This document shows, in pieces, positions 46,616-58,316 of a DNA stretch of 64,000 bases. The position numbers were made by a program, and so were the translations under genes. This DNA is from Verrucomicrobiota bacterium. GTDB taxonomy: Bacteria > Verrucomicrobiota > Verrucomicrobiia > Limisphaerales > J093. The stretch covers positions 1 to 64,000 of the forward strand of contig JAKLFY010000025.1 in the NCBI GenBank assembly GCA_022710935.1, read 5' to 3'. The notes below the pieces were generated by a model that worked only from the letters and a program-made list of their open reading frames with translations, searched no databases and was not told where the DNA came from. How positions within the stretch are numbered: position 1 is the stretch's first letter; every line of letters begins with the position of its first letter.

Positions 46616-49288
46616 TCAGTCCGTCGGGGGCGCTGAGGCCGGGGCCGAGTTGTCCTCGGCGGAGTCTTCCTTCTCCTCGCTGATGACGGGCGCGATGCCC
46701 TGCAGGCGATCACTTTCGTCGAGGTTGATCAGCTTCACCCCCTGCGCATTCCGTCCGGTCTCGCGGATGTCCCTGACAGCGATCCGCACCATCTGGCCGC
46801 CGGCGGTGATCAGCATGACCTCGTCGGCTTCCCGGACGGTGAGGGCGCCCAGGACGCCGCCGGTGCGCTCGGTGGTCTTCATGGTGATGATGCCTTTGCC
46901 CCCACGGGACTGGATGCGGTACTCCTCGAAGCGGGTGCGCTTGCCGAGGCCGTTCTCGCCCGCCACGAGCAGGGTCGCTTCCGGGTCCACCACGGCGGCC
47001 GCCACGACGCGGTCCTCGGGATCGAGGGAGATGCCGCGGACGCCGGTCGCGGGCCGGCCCATCGACCGGACGTCCTCCTCGGAGAAGCGGATGCTCATGC
47101 CGCCCCGGGTGATCAGCACGACCTGGTCGGTGCCGAGGGTGTAGCGGACATCGATGAGGGTGTCGCCGGGCTCGATGCCGATGGCGATGATGCCGCCGCG
47201 GCGCACGTTGGCGAACTCGGCCAGGGCGGTCTTCTTGACGGTGCCCGACTGGGTGGCGAAGAAGATGAACCCGGGCTGTTGCCACGTGACATCCTCCTTG
47301 GCCGGCCCGGTCTTGCTCTCGATGCGGATGAGCGCGGTCACCTTCTCGCCCGCCTGGAGTTCGAGGAGGTTGGCGATGCTGCGTCCTTTGGCTGCGCGGC
47401 CCATGTCGGGGATTTCGTGCACGCGCTCGACGTAGACCCGCCCCGTATTGGTGAAGAACATGAGGTAATCGTGCGTGCTGGCGGTGAAGAGCCGCTCGAT
47501 GAAATCGGGCGCGTCGCCCTCGACGGCCGAGGTTTCGCGCGCGGTCATGCCGATCACCCCCTTGCCTCCGCGACGCTGGGCGCGGTAGGAGGAGATATTG
47601 GTGCGTTTGATGAGGCTGTTGTGGGTCATCGTGATGATGACGCCCTCGTTGGCAATGAGATCCTCGATGGCGATCTCGCCCTCGTCGGGCACCAGATCCG
47701 TCAGGCGTGGCGTGGCGTTCTTCGCCCTCACGGCCTGCAACTCGGCCTTGATGATGGCGAACACGCGCGCTTCCTTGGCCAGGATGTCGAGGAGATCGTG
47801 GATGGTTTCGAGCAACGCCTTGTACTCGGCCGCGACCTTGTCGATCTCGAGTCCGGTCAGTTGGTAGAGGCGCAGGTTGAGGATCTCGTCCACCTGCCGC
47901 TCCGTGAGGCTGTATCGGCCGTTGACGAGCCGGGCTTGCTGGCGGATGCGGATTCCCCAGCTTTCGACCTGGAGGCGGGTCCACTCGAAGGCGAGCAGTT
48001 TGACCTTGGCCTCGTCGCGGGTTCTCGAGGTGCGGATGATCCGGATGAACTCGTCGAGGTTGGCGATCGCGGCCAGGTAGCCTTCGAGCACCTCGGCCCG
48101 CTCCTCGGCCTTGCCGAGGAGGTATCGAGTCCGGCGCAAAATCACCTCGCGACGATGCTCGATGTAGCAATTGATGAGTTCCTTGAGATTGAGCGTTTTG
48201 GGCCGGCCATGGTCGATGGCGAGGGCATTGACCGCGAAACTCGTTTCGAGCGCCGTGTGGCGATAGAGGTTATTGATGACCACCTTCGCCACGGCATCCC
48301 GCTTGAGCTCGATCACCACCCGCGTGTTCTCGTCCGACTCGTCGCGGACGGCCGTGATGTCTTTGAACTCCTTGAGTTCGCCCTCGTTGACGAGCGTCGC
48401 GATCCGCTCGACCAGTTGCGCCCGATTGACGTTGTAGGGGATCTCCGTGACGATGATCTGCTCGCGTCCGCCCTTGAGCTGCTCGACCCCGACCCGCCCG
48501 CGAATCTTGACGCTGCCCCGGCCGGTGGCGAAGTACTGGCGGATGCCTTCGAGCCCGCACACCATGCAGCCGGTCGGGAAGTCCGGGCCCTTGATGTGCT
48601 TCATCAACTGGGGAATGGTCATGCCCGGGTCGTCGATCTGGGCGCAGATCGCATCGACGACTTCGCCCAGGTTGTGCGGCGCCATGTTGGTCGCCATGCC
48701 CACGGCGATGCCGGTGCCGCCGTTGACCAGCAGGTTCGGGAACGCCGCGGGCAGCACGACCGGCTCCTCGTGTTCCTCGTCGTACGTCGGCGCGAAATCG
48801 ACCGTCTGCTTGTCCAGATCCTCCATCAACACCGCGCCGAGGTGCGTCATGCGGGCCTCGGTATACCGCATCGCCGCCGGCGGATCGTTCTCGACGGATC
48901 CGAAGTTGCCCTGTCCATCGACCAGCGTGTCCCGCATCGCCCACGGCTGCGCCATGTGCACGAGCGTCGGGTAGATGGCCTGGTCGCCGTGCGGGTGGTA
49001 TTTGCCCATCGTCTCGCCGACGATGCGGGCGCATTTGAGGTGTCGGCGCGTCGGCAGCAGGCCCAGGTCGTGGAACATCGCGTAGAGGATGCGGCGCTGG
49101 GACGGCTTGAGCCCGTCGCGCACGTCGGGCAGGGCGCGCGAGATGATCACCGACATCGAGTAATCGAGGAACGAGTTCTTGATCTCCTCGGCGACGTTGA
49201 TCTTCTCGACCTTTTCGTTCGCGGCGTAGAGCGGCGTGGGACTCTCGGGCGGAGGGGGCGGGGGCGGCGTTTGGCTCTCTTCGGGCAT
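46616..49288 (-). CDS. gyrA: DNA gyrase subunit A
   Basis: 890 residues. A Pro-rich N-terminal extension (about 25 residues) precedes INVAEEIKNSFLDYSMSVI. The catalytic Tyr is in AAMRYTEARM. The quinolone region reads KYHPHGDQAIYPT, with Gln and Pro where E. coli has Ser83 and Asp87. The coiled-coil gate follows, then six beta-pinwheel blades including the GyrA-box-like QRRGGKGVIGM. The C-terminal tail is acidic (EEKEDSAEDNSAPASAP). It acts with GyrB to supercoil DNA; gyrB lies 24 bases upstream in the same operon. Confidence 0.97.
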   Translation of the reverse strand: MPEESQTPPPPPPPESPTPLYAANEKVEKINVAEEIKNSFLDYSMSVIISRALPDVRDGLKPSQRRILYAMFHDLGLLPTRRHLKCARIVGETMGKYHPHGDQAIYPTLVHMAQPWAMRDTLVDGQGNFGSVENDPPAAMRYTEARMTHLGAVLMEDLDKQTVDFAPTYDEEHEEPVVLPAAFPNLLVNGGTGIAVGMATNMAPHNLGEVVDAICAQIDDPGMTIPQLMKHIKGPDFPTGCMVCGLEGIRQYFATGRGSVKIRGRVGVEQLKGGREQIIVTEIPYNVNRAQLVERIATLVNEGELKEFKDITAVRDESDENTRVVIELKRDAVAKVVINNLYRHTALETSFAVNALAIDHGRPKTLNLKELINCYIEHRREVILRRTRYLLGKAEERAEVLEGYLAAIANLDEFIRIIRTSRTRDEAKVKLLAFEWTRLQVESWGIRIRQQARLVNGRYSLTERQVDEILNLRLYQLTGLEIDKVAAEYKALLETIHDLLDILAKEARVFAIIKAELQAVRAKNATPRLTDLVPDEGEIAIEDLIANEGVIITMTHNSLIKRTNISSYRAQRRGGKGVIGMTARETSAVEGDAPDFIERLFTASTHDYLMFFTNTGRVYVERVHEIPDMGRAAKGRSIANLLELQAGEKVTALIRIESKTGPAKEDVTWQQPGFIFFATQSGTVKKTALAEFANVRRGGIIAIGIEPGDTLIDVRYTLGTDQVVLITRGGMSIRFSEEDVRSMGRPATGVRGISLDPEDRVVAAAVVDPEATLLVAGENGLGKRTRFEEYRIQSRGGKGIITMKTTERTGGVLGALTVREADEVMLITAGGQMVRIAVRDIRETGRNAQGVKLINLDESDRLQGIAPVISEEKEDSAEDNSAPASAPPTD

Positions 49289-49312
49289 AGGGGGCGGGGG
49301 GGATAGAACGCT

Positions 49313-51988
<2,676 letters not shown>

Positions 51989-52014
51989 CTAATTAGTTGT
52001 GGTCCTCGATCCCA

Positions 52015-52863
52015 TCATGATCGTTCCGCATCCGCGCCCGACGGCCTCAGATGCCGGGCCAGAGCCTCGAACCTCGCCAGATCCAGAGATTCGGCCCGGC
52101 ATGTCTCGCTGAGGCCGAGAGTCTCGAAGGCACCGCGCAGCGCGTCTTCGTCCCAGGTGGATTTGAGCAGCTTGAACATCATCTTCCTGCGCTGCGAAAA
52201 AGCGCTTCGGACCAACCTCGCGAACGTGCGCCGCTCGGACACGGAGAAACCAGGTCCCGATCTCCGGTCCAGGGCCAGGCAGGTGGATGTGATCTTGGGG
52301 GGAGGGAAGAAACAACTGGCCGGAATGCTGAAGGCAGCGGCGGGCGCATACCTGTGCCGGACGATCAAGGTCAGGATGCCATACTCCGGCGATCCCGGTC
52401 CGGCAGACAGGCGCCGGGCGACCTCCTGCTGCAGGGTGATGACGAGCCGCTCGGGACACGTCGGTGCCAGGGCCAGGGCCATCAGGATCTCCGACGCGGC
52501 CGAGTACGGAAGGGCAGCCACAAGTTTCCACGAGGCCCAGTCGGCCGGATGCCCGGCGAGGAAATCGACGGCGTCCGCGTGCACCAGGCGGAGTCTCTCG
52601 TCTCCGGCGAACCGTTCCTCGAGACAACCGACCAGTCGCGCGTCCTTCTCGATGGCCAGCACCTCACGCGCCCCGGCCAGAAGGAGCTCGGTCAACGGCC
52701 CGAGACCCGGGCCGATCTCGATCACCTGGTCGCTCGGGCGAAGGGCGGCCAGGTCCACCATCCGGCGGAGCTGGTTGCCGTCGTGCAGGAAGTTCTGACC
52801 GAGCGATTTGGTGAGGCGGATCCGCCGGGCGCTCAGGATCCGGCGCATTTCGGAGAGAGTCAT
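52015..52863 (-). CDS. rsmA: 16S rRNA dimethyladenosine transferase (KsgA)
   Basis: 282 residues. The N-terminal RLTKSLGQNFLHDGNQLRR, SAM motif I VIEIGPGLGPLTELLL, motif II AIEKDARLVGCLEE and YGILTLIVRHRYAP with IPASCFFPPPKITS mark the family. Motif IV reads AALPYSAASEIL: the usual Asn of NLPY is Ala. The enzyme dimethylates two adenines near the 3' end of 16S rRNA. Its ATG overlaps the upstream aminotransferase stop (ATGA). Confidence 0.93.
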   Translation of the reverse strand: MTLSEMRRILSARRIRLTKSLGQNFLHDGNQLRRMVDLAALRPSDQVIEIGPGLGPLTELLLAGAREVLAIEKDARLVGCLEERFAGDERLRLVHADAVDFLAGHPADWASWKLVAALPYSAASEILMALALAPTCPERLVITLQQEVARRLSAGPGSPEYGILTLIVRHRYAPAAAFSIPASCFFPPPKITSTCLALDRRSGPGFSVSERRTFARLVRSAFSQRRKMMFKLLKSTWDEDALRGAFETLGLSETCRAESLDLARFEALARHLRPSGADAERS

Positions 52864-54224
52864 GCCGGCCCGAGTTGCGCCAGAGCGTCCGCCAGGGCTT
52901 CGACGGCCCGTTCGAGATCGTTTTGGCTGATAATGAGCGGCGGCGTGAATGCGAGGACATTCCCATGCTCGCCTTCGGGCAAAACGAGAAAACCCCGGTC
53001 GAGCATGATCCTGACGATCTCCGCCACAACGTCGCAGGCCGGACGACCGTCGCGATGGGACAGCTCGAATCCGACCATCAGGCCGAGCCCGCGGACATCG
53101 GCGACCAGGCCGGCGGGCACCGCCATCCGACTCAACCGGGCGCGCAGGACCGCCCCCAGACGCTCACTTCGCTGCGGAAGGCGTCTGGATCGGATCTCGC
53201 GGATCTGGCTCAGGGCCATGGCGCATCCGACCGGGTGTCCCAGGAACGTGCTTGTGTGGATGGCTTCGCCCGTCGCCTCCGGCCATGCGCGGTCCATCAC
53301 ATCAGCCCGACCGACACACGCCGACAGGGGAAAACCGCCGGTCAAGGCCTTCCCCAGACAGATCAGGTCCGGGACAACGCCGCCCCGCTCGCAGGCAAAC
53401 CAACGCCCGGTGCGTCCGAATCCTGTATAGATCTCGTCCGCGACCAGGAGCGCACCGAACTGGTCGCACAACCCTCGCACGCGGGACAGGAAGTCCGGCG
53501 GCGGCACGCGGATGCCCGACCGCCCCTGCACAGGTTCAATCAGGACGGCACCAACCCGTCCGGAATCGAGGTGATCGCGCACGACAGCACAGGCCCGCCC
53601 GACGGCGGCGTCGGAGACAGGGAAGGGCGCGAATCGCACAAACGGCTTGAGCTGGGACCGAAACGGCAGCCGGAAATGCGCACGCTCGGTGGCCGTGAGC
53701 GCGCCGTACCCGAGACCATGGTAAGCGCCTTGAAAGGCGAGGACGCCCGCCTTGCCAGTGGCGAGCAGCGCTGTTTTCAGTGCGGCCTCGACAGCCTCGA
53801 AACCGGAGTTCCCAAAGATCACTTTGCCGGTCCGGGGCGTATGGCGAGTCGAGCCGATCATCTTGCGTCCGCGATCCGAAATCCGCGATCCCCCCGCCCC
53901 GCCCGTCCAGCGCTCGAACGTGATGCGGCTCAACTCTCGAGCCAGCGCGGCCTTGAGGCGATGCGGATACACATCGCCCATCGCGTGGAGGAGACGGGGC
54001 ATTTGGCGCCGGGCGGTCGCAACGACCCGCGGGTTGGCGTGGCCGGCGGCCGCCACGCCGAACGCTGCGGTCAGATCGAGGTACCGGCGGCCTTCCAGGT
54101 CCCAGACGTGCACCGCACGGGCGCGCTCCCAGACGATCGGCCCGGAGAGATCCGGGGCGATGAACGTCACGTTGCGCGATTCGTAGGCGCGCAACAGATC
54201 GAGAACGCGACGGGTGGCCTTCAC
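52860..54224 (-). CDS. class III aminotransferase
   Basis: 454 residues from GTG 54224, directly after the queE stop. PLP-fold markers: VWDLEGRRYLDLTAAFGVAA, KVIFGNSGFEAVEAALKTAL, FQGAYHGLGYGALTATE, LIEPVQGRSGIRVPPPDFL, LLVADEIYTGFGRTG and the PLP Lys in LICLGKALTGGFPLSA. The C-terminus GFLVLPEGEHGNVLAFTPPL is normal for omega-aminotransferases (acetylornithine, GABA or diaminobutyrate types). An unusual insert (SRISDRGRKMIGSTRHTPRTG) lies near 125. The substrate cannot be read from the sequence; the neighbours give no hint. Confidence 0.92.
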   Translation of the reverse strand: MKATRRVLDLLRAYESRNVTFIAPDLSGPIVWERARAVHVWDLEGRRYLDLTAAFGVAAAGHANPRVVATARRQMPRLLHAMGDVYPHRLKAALARELSRITFERWTGGAGGSRISDRGRKMIGSTRHTPRTGKVIFGNSGFEAVEAALKTALLATGKAGVLAFQGAYHGLGYGALTATERAHFRLPFRSQLKPFVRFAPFPVSDAAVGRACAVVRDHLDSGRVGAVLIEPVQGRSGIRVPPPDFLSRVRGLCDQFGALLVADEIYTGFGRTGRWFACERGGVVPDLICLGKALTGGFPLSACVGRADVMDRAWPEATGEAIHTSTFLGHPVGCAMALSQIREIRSRRLPQRSERLGAVLRARLSRMAVPAGLVADVRGLGLMVGFELSHRDGRPACDVVAEIVRIMLDRGFLVLPEGEHGNVLAFTPPLIISQNDLERAVEALADALAQLGPA

Positions 54225-54959
54225 TCAAACGCCTCGCTGGTCTGCCGGCCAGATGACCTTGTGCAATTGCACCTGGAAACGGACCGGCAGGGCATCCGCA
54301 ATGATCCGCTCGGCCAGGGCGCGCCGCGAGACCGGGGTCTGGTTCGGGGGGCTGGACTTGAGGGACGGATCGCGCTGGCGGGGTTCGAGCGGCGATACCC
54401 AGGAGAACAGGAGCGGGCAGACCTCATCGAGGCGGCGCTCGGAGACGACCTGCCGCGCCCAGCGATAGTCTTCTTCGGTGCCGATCACGAACTTCACTTC
54501 GTCGGTCGCCCGCAGGTGCGCCAGGTTCTCCCATCGGTTTTGGGCGCTCTCGCCGCTGCTCGGGCACTTGAGGTCCATGATGCGCCGCACGCGGCGGTCG
54601 ACCGGCGCGATGTCGAGTGCCCCGCTGGTTTCCAGCAGCACGTTGAATCCGTCGTCGCACAACGCTTCGAGCAGGGGCAGCGATCCCGGCTGCAGGAGCG
54701 GTTCGCCGCCCGTCAACTCGACCACAGGGATCGAGACCGGCCCCCGAACAGCGCGATAGGGCGCCGCTAGCCGGCGGACCTCCGCCCGGACGTCCTCGAT
54801 CGTCTGCCGGCGACCTTGCCTGAACGCATAGGCGGTGTCGCAATACGAGCAGCGCAGATTGCAGCCCGTGAGCCGGATCAGGACGCACGGGAGACCGGCG
54901 AATGTGCTTTCGCCCTGCACGCTCAGGTAGATTTCGTTGACGGTCAGATGATCGGACAT
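54225..54959 (-). CDS. queE: 7-carboxy-7-deazaguanine synthase
   Basis: 244 residues from ATG 54959 (MSDHLTVNEIYLSVQGES); upstream codons of the longer frame come from a repeat. The radical-SAM cluster motif is CNLRCSYCDT, preceded by STFAGLPCVLIRLTG, and VELTGGEPLLQP is the SAM-binding GGE motif. The C-terminal QVQLHKVIWP is the usual QueE ending. An insert, DPSLKSSPPNQTPVSR, is present. QueE makes 7-carboxy-7-deazaguanine for queuosine; other queuosine genes are not nearby. Confidence 0.93.
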   Translation of the reverse strand: MSDHLTVNEIYLSVQGESTFAGLPCVLIRLTGCNLRCSYCDTAYAFRQGRRQTIEDVRAEVRRLAAPYRAVRGPVSIPVVELTGGEPLLQPGSLPLLEALCDDGFNVLLETSGALDIAPVDRRVRRIMDLKCPSSGESAQNRWENLAHLRATDEVKFVIGTEEDYRWARQVVSERRLDEVCPLLFSWVSPLEPRQRDPSLKSSPPNQTPVSRRALAERIIADALPVRFQVQLHKVIWPADQRGV

Positions 54960-54964
54960 GAGGG

Positions 54965-55063
54965 CTAGCCCGGACATATCACAAGGCTGCGCGTGATCTG
55001 ATGTCCGCATTTTGGAGTTCTCAGCTTCGCCGTGGTCACACATCCATGAAACATGCGGGCTAG
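54965..55063. repeat. composite palindromic repeat at histidine kinase stop
   Basis: The left part (from AGCCCGGACAT) matches the inverted 37283-37329 element as far as GATGTCCG; it then continues as the CTTCGCCGTGGTCACA-containing element of 56438-56508 and ends CATGCGGGCTAG. The TAG on the minus strand is the kinase stop (55060-55062). It looks like two element types joined, and it fills the gap to queE. Confidence 0.7.
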
Positions 55064-56346
55064 GCTGTTGGAGCCGGTTCCTGATCGTCCGCGGCGCCCG
55101 CTTCGAGGAGGCGCGGGCCGCGTTCGCGCAGTGGAAACCAGAGGCGAAACACGGTCCCCTTGCCCGGATGGCTTTCGACGTCGATGCGCCCGCCGTGCTC
55201 GCGCACGATGCGGTAGACGATCATCAGACCGAGGCCGGTGCCCTTCTTCTTCGTCGTGAAGAACGGCTCGAACAGCCGGCTGAGCCGCTCCTGGGAAATG
55301 CCCGTCCCGGTATCGCCCACGCTGATCCAGACGCCCTCGGCCGCAGTGCCTGTCCGGATCGTGAGAACGCCGCCCCGAGTCATGGCGTGCATCGAGTTCT
55401 TGATGAGGTTCACCAGGGCTTGCTTGATTTGCGCGGCATCAAAACGCGCCTCGGGCAGGTCGCGCGCCAGGTGCGCCTCGATGGCAAGACCGCGGTTGTC
55501 GAGTTCCGGGCGGAGCAAGTCGAGTGTCGCCTTGGCCACCGCGTTCAGCAGCGCGGGCCGCATCTGGGGAATCGTCGGGCGAATCGCATCGAGAAACTGC
55601 GTGACGATGTAGTCCAGGCGCACGATCTCGCCCTTGGCCACCGTGAGGTACTTGTGCATCCGGCCGGCAATCTCCGCCGTCTCGCCCCCGGAGGGTGAGG
55701 CGGACGATGATGTGGCGCGTCGCCGCCCCGGGCGCGAGGGGGCCGAGGCGTCGGTCACCACCCCCCACTTCTTCAGCTCGCGCTCCATCAACTGAAGGTG
55801 GATGTGGAGGGCGTTGAGCGGGTTGCCGATCTCGTGGGCGACGCCGGCGGCCAGGAGGGTCAGGGCCTGCAGCCGTTCGCTCTCGATCGCCTCGAAGGTC
55901 TGTTGGCGAGCCTCGGTCGCGTCGTGCAGGACGAGGGCCACGCCGGCGCCGCCCTGCGCACCCGCATCGAGCGGAGCCGCCAACACCCGCAGGAAGCGCG
56001 GACGCGGAAAGCTGACTTCGAGCTCGTGCCGGGTGGCGTGCGGGCCGCCGCGGCGGTCGAGCGCGGCAATCTTCTCCCAATCGAGCTCGGGGAAAAACCG
56101 CGCGATGGGCTGTCCTTCGGCGCTCTCAGGGACCAGGCCGAGCAGGCGGGTGACCGCCTGATTGCAGTAGGCCACCCGCCCCTCGGCGTCGACGACCAGC
56201 ACGCCGTCCTCGATGGTGTTGAAAAGCGTCTCGAGGAAGTTGCGCTCCCGCGCCAATCGCTCGACCACCTTCTGCAAGTCCGCCGTGTCGAGGCGTCCGA
56301 GGCGCCCGAGAACCTTGTCGAGAAAACTGGATTTGGGGGACGGCAT
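55060..56346 (-). CDS. PAS-domain sensor histidine kinase, soluble
   Basis: 428 residues from ATG 56346; upstream codons of the longer frame read through a repeat. An N-terminal coiled segment, a PAS domain (ETLFNTIEDGVLVVDAEGRV to about 175) and a HisKA box AAGVAHEIGNPLNALHIHL with the phospho-His follow. An Arg/Ser/Pro insert lies near 245. The HATPase domain has N-box NLIKNSMHAMT, G1 VGDTGTGIS and G2 GTGLGLMIVYRIVREHGG. There is no transmembrane helix, so it senses an internal cue. No response-regulator gene is adjacent. Its TAG stop is in a repeat arm. Confidence 0.92.
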   Translation of the reverse strand: MPSPKSSFLDKVLGRLGRLDTADLQKVVERLARERNFLETLFNTIEDGVLVVDAEGRVAYCNQAVTRLLGLVPESAEGQPIARFFPELDWEKIAALDRRGGPHATRHELEVSFPRPRFLRVLAAPLDAGAQGGAGVALVLHDATEARQQTFEAIESERLQALTLLAAGVAHEIGNPLNALHIHLQLMERELKKWGVVTDASAPSRPGRRRATSSSASPSGGETAEIAGRMHKYLTVAKGEIVRLDYIVTQFLDAIRPTIPQMRPALLNAVAKATLDLLRPELDNRGLAIEAHLARDLPEARFDAAQIKQALVNLIKNSMHAMTRGGVLTIRTGTAAEGVWISVGDTGTGISQERLSRLFEPFFTTKKKGTGLGLMIVYRIVREHGGRIDVESHPGKGTVFRLWFPLRERGPRLLEAGAADDQEPAPTA

Positions 56347-56437
56347 GGTCGGCGGGACGCCTCTAGAATCCTTGACCGGCCCTACTCGTTGTGGACAAGT
56401 CAACTCTCTGAGCTGCGTTGAAGGGGTCAAGGATTCC

Positions 56438-56508
56438 AGCCCGCATGGGTCCACTTTGCGCAGTCTTTGGCTTCGCCGTGGTCACAGATTCATGAAACAT
56501 GCGGGCTA
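56438..56508. repeat. palindromic-end repeat at corA stop
   Basis: AGCCCGCATG at 56438-56447 and CATGCGGGCT at 56498-56507 are perfect 10-base arms. The interior has CTTTGCGCAGTCTTTGGCTT. The minus-strand TAG stop of corA (56506-56508) is in the right arm. The left arm lies about 90 bases before the kinase start. Confidence 0.85.
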
Positions 56509-57498
56509 GAACCATTTGCGCTTCTTGAAATACCAGTAGGTGGCGACGGTGCTTGCGAGCGCGACACCCAGGACGATCCAATAACCGCCCTCGAGCTCGG
56601 GCATGTTCTTGAAATTCATCCCGTACCACGTGCCGATCATCATGAGGGGCGTGGTCACGATCGTGAACAGGGTGAGCAGTTTGATGACCTCGCCGGTTTG
56701 GTTGGATGAGATGTTCAAGTAGACTTGCAGAATGCCGGTGACGGAGTCGGTGTAGCTCTGGGCCAGCTCGGAGATGTGGTGGAGGGCGTCGTAGACGTTG
56801 CGGTAATAGGGCACCAGATGGGCGCGGATCAGTTTGAACTCGCCGCTGGCGAAGCGGGCCAGCACTTCGCGCTGCGGGCCGATGATCTGGCGAAGATGAA
56901 GCACCTCCTTCTTGATCTGGATAATATGGTCGAGCGTTTCCGCGTCGGGGCGATGCAGCACCTGGTCCTCGAGGTCCCCGATCTCGATCGAGAGTTCTTC
57001 GAGGGCCGGCCTGTAGTTGTCCACCAGCGTGTCCAGGAGCGTGTGCGCCACCCGGTCGGGTGCGCGGGCGATGTGGACGTTGCTGCGCAGGCAGCGTTCG
57101 GAGGTGACGGAGACGCTCTTGAGCGGAACGACGTGGTAGGTGACCAGGAAATTCTTGCCGAGGAAGAAGTTGAGCTCGCTGGTGGCGAACACGCCGTCCT
57201 TCCGGCTGTAGTCGACCGCGTGAATCACCATGAACAGATAGGGCGTGAAGCGGTCGCCCTCCTTGGGCAGGTACTCCTCGACCTTGGGCGACGGGCTCTC
57301 GGTGACACAGTCCTCGACCGAGAGCGGATGGAAATGAAACACCCCATCCAGATAGAACGCGCTCTCCTCGGGCGTCGGATCCTCGAGATCCACCCACAAG
57401 AACAGGTTCGTGTCGGCAAGCAGCGTCGGCATCAGGAAGGCGTCGATGTCCTTCGTGTGCAGGCGCCCCTGCGTGGTGAATGCAAATGACCGGACCAT
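56506..57498 (-). CDS. corA: CorA-family magnesium/cobalt channel
   Basis: 330 residues. The cytoplasmic N-terminal domain includes LFLWVDLEDPTPEE, FHFHPLSVEDCVTE and YSRKDGVFATSELNFFLGKN, with a long stalk helix (DHIIQIKKEVLHLRQIIGPQ). Two C-terminal helices flank the signature GMNFKNMPELEGG (YGMNF pore loop), and the protein ends YWYFKKRKWF. It forms a pentameric Mg2+ channel in the inner membrane. The stop codon is inside a palindromic repeat. Confidence 0.95.
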   Translation of the reverse strand: MVRSFAFTTQGRLHTKDIDAFLMPTLLADTNLFLWVDLEDPTPEESAFYLDGVFHFHPLSVEDCVTESPSPKVEEYLPKEGDRFTPYLFMVIHAVDYSRKDGVFATSELNFFLGKNFLVTYHVVPLKSVSVTSERCLRSNVHIARAPDRVAHTLLDTLVDNYRPALEELSIEIGDLEDQVLHRPDAETLDHIIQIKKEVLHLRQIIGPQREVLARFASGEFKLIRAHLVPYYRNVYDALHHISELAQSYTDSVTGILQVYLNISSNQTGEVIKLLTLFTIVTTPLMMIGTWYGMNFKNMPELEGGYWIVLGVALASTVATYWYFKKRKWF

Positions 57499-57547
57499 GC
57501 GCGCAACCTCGTCGATGCGCCCGCGCGAGCCGCTCGAGCCGATTCCA

Positions 57548-58216
57548 TCAGATCGTCCCGCCCGGGCTGTCGTCGGCGGATGTTAAGTCCGCCGGCGACG
57601 CTGGCAAGCGTTTGCTGGACCGTCGTCCGGAGCGCCGGGCCTTGAAAAGTTCCATTTGAGCCTCCCGGAACAGGTCGTACTGCTTGAGAACCCGAATGGT
57701 CTGGAGCAAGTCCGACTTCTGATAGTTCCGGTTCGGCTCGGTATGGACGATCAAATCCGCCAGCATCGTTCGAAAGGGAATCACGGCGTCCACCCCCTTG
57801 GATTTGAGCAGCGCCAGACTCCGCGCGCGTGCCCCCTCGTCCTGCGGCAGGGCGGGCAAGACCAGCACCTTGTCGATGTCCCCCGCATCGCCGAAAAACG
57901 CGCGCGCCTGCGCCTCGACGTCCGGATCCGCGAATCGGAAAAGACCCGACGTCCGTTCGAGCCGCCCGGCGCCGAACGTCTCCGTATGCCACCCTTTGAC
58001 GACGACGATCGCGCGCGCGACGCGCCTCAGATGGTCCGGTTCCAGAACCGCCGGCAGCGGGCCCGGGGCCTTCACAGGCCGGGGATTCAGGATCAGAAAA
58101 TCGATCTCTTCTTCGTCGCGCAGGGACGATGTCACGAACTTGCGCCGCTGATGCACCAGAAACCCGTGCAACTCGAAGAACTCACGGACTATGGTTTCGC
58201 TGACAGACACAGGCAA
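57548..58216 (-). CDS. unknown protein, possible nuclease-like fold
   Basis: 222 residues from TTG 58216; GTG 58210 is an alternative. I recognise no named family. The N-terminal part, IVREFFELHGFLVHQRRKF then EEEIDFLILNP and RAIVVVKGWHTETFG, has the E-xD-xVK spacing of PD-(D/E)XK nucleases, but this is weak. A coupled Rossmann-like strand (DKVLVLPALPQDEGAR) and a helical tail with YQKSDLLQTIRVLKQYDLF follow; the last 25 residues are Ser/Arg-rich. It lies between corA and aroB, same strand. Confidence 0.65.
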   Translation of the reverse strand: MPVSVSETIVREFFELHGFLVHQRRKFVTSSLRDEEEIDFLILNPRPVKAPGPLPAVLEPDHLRRVARAIVVVKGWHTETFGAGRLERTSGLFRFADPDVEAQARAFFGDAGDIDKVLVLPALPQDEGARARSLALLKSKGVDAVIPFRTMLADLIVHTEPNRNYQKSDLLQTIRVLKQYDLFREAQMELFKARRSGRRSSKRLPASPADLTSADDSPGGTI

Positions 58217-58316
58217 GATAGACAGTCGCTACTTCATTCATTCACCGCGTCTCTCTCGCAACGATCAACTCGATGCGACAGGACAATCCCCCCCGGGAGC
58301 CATCGCCATCCCACCC

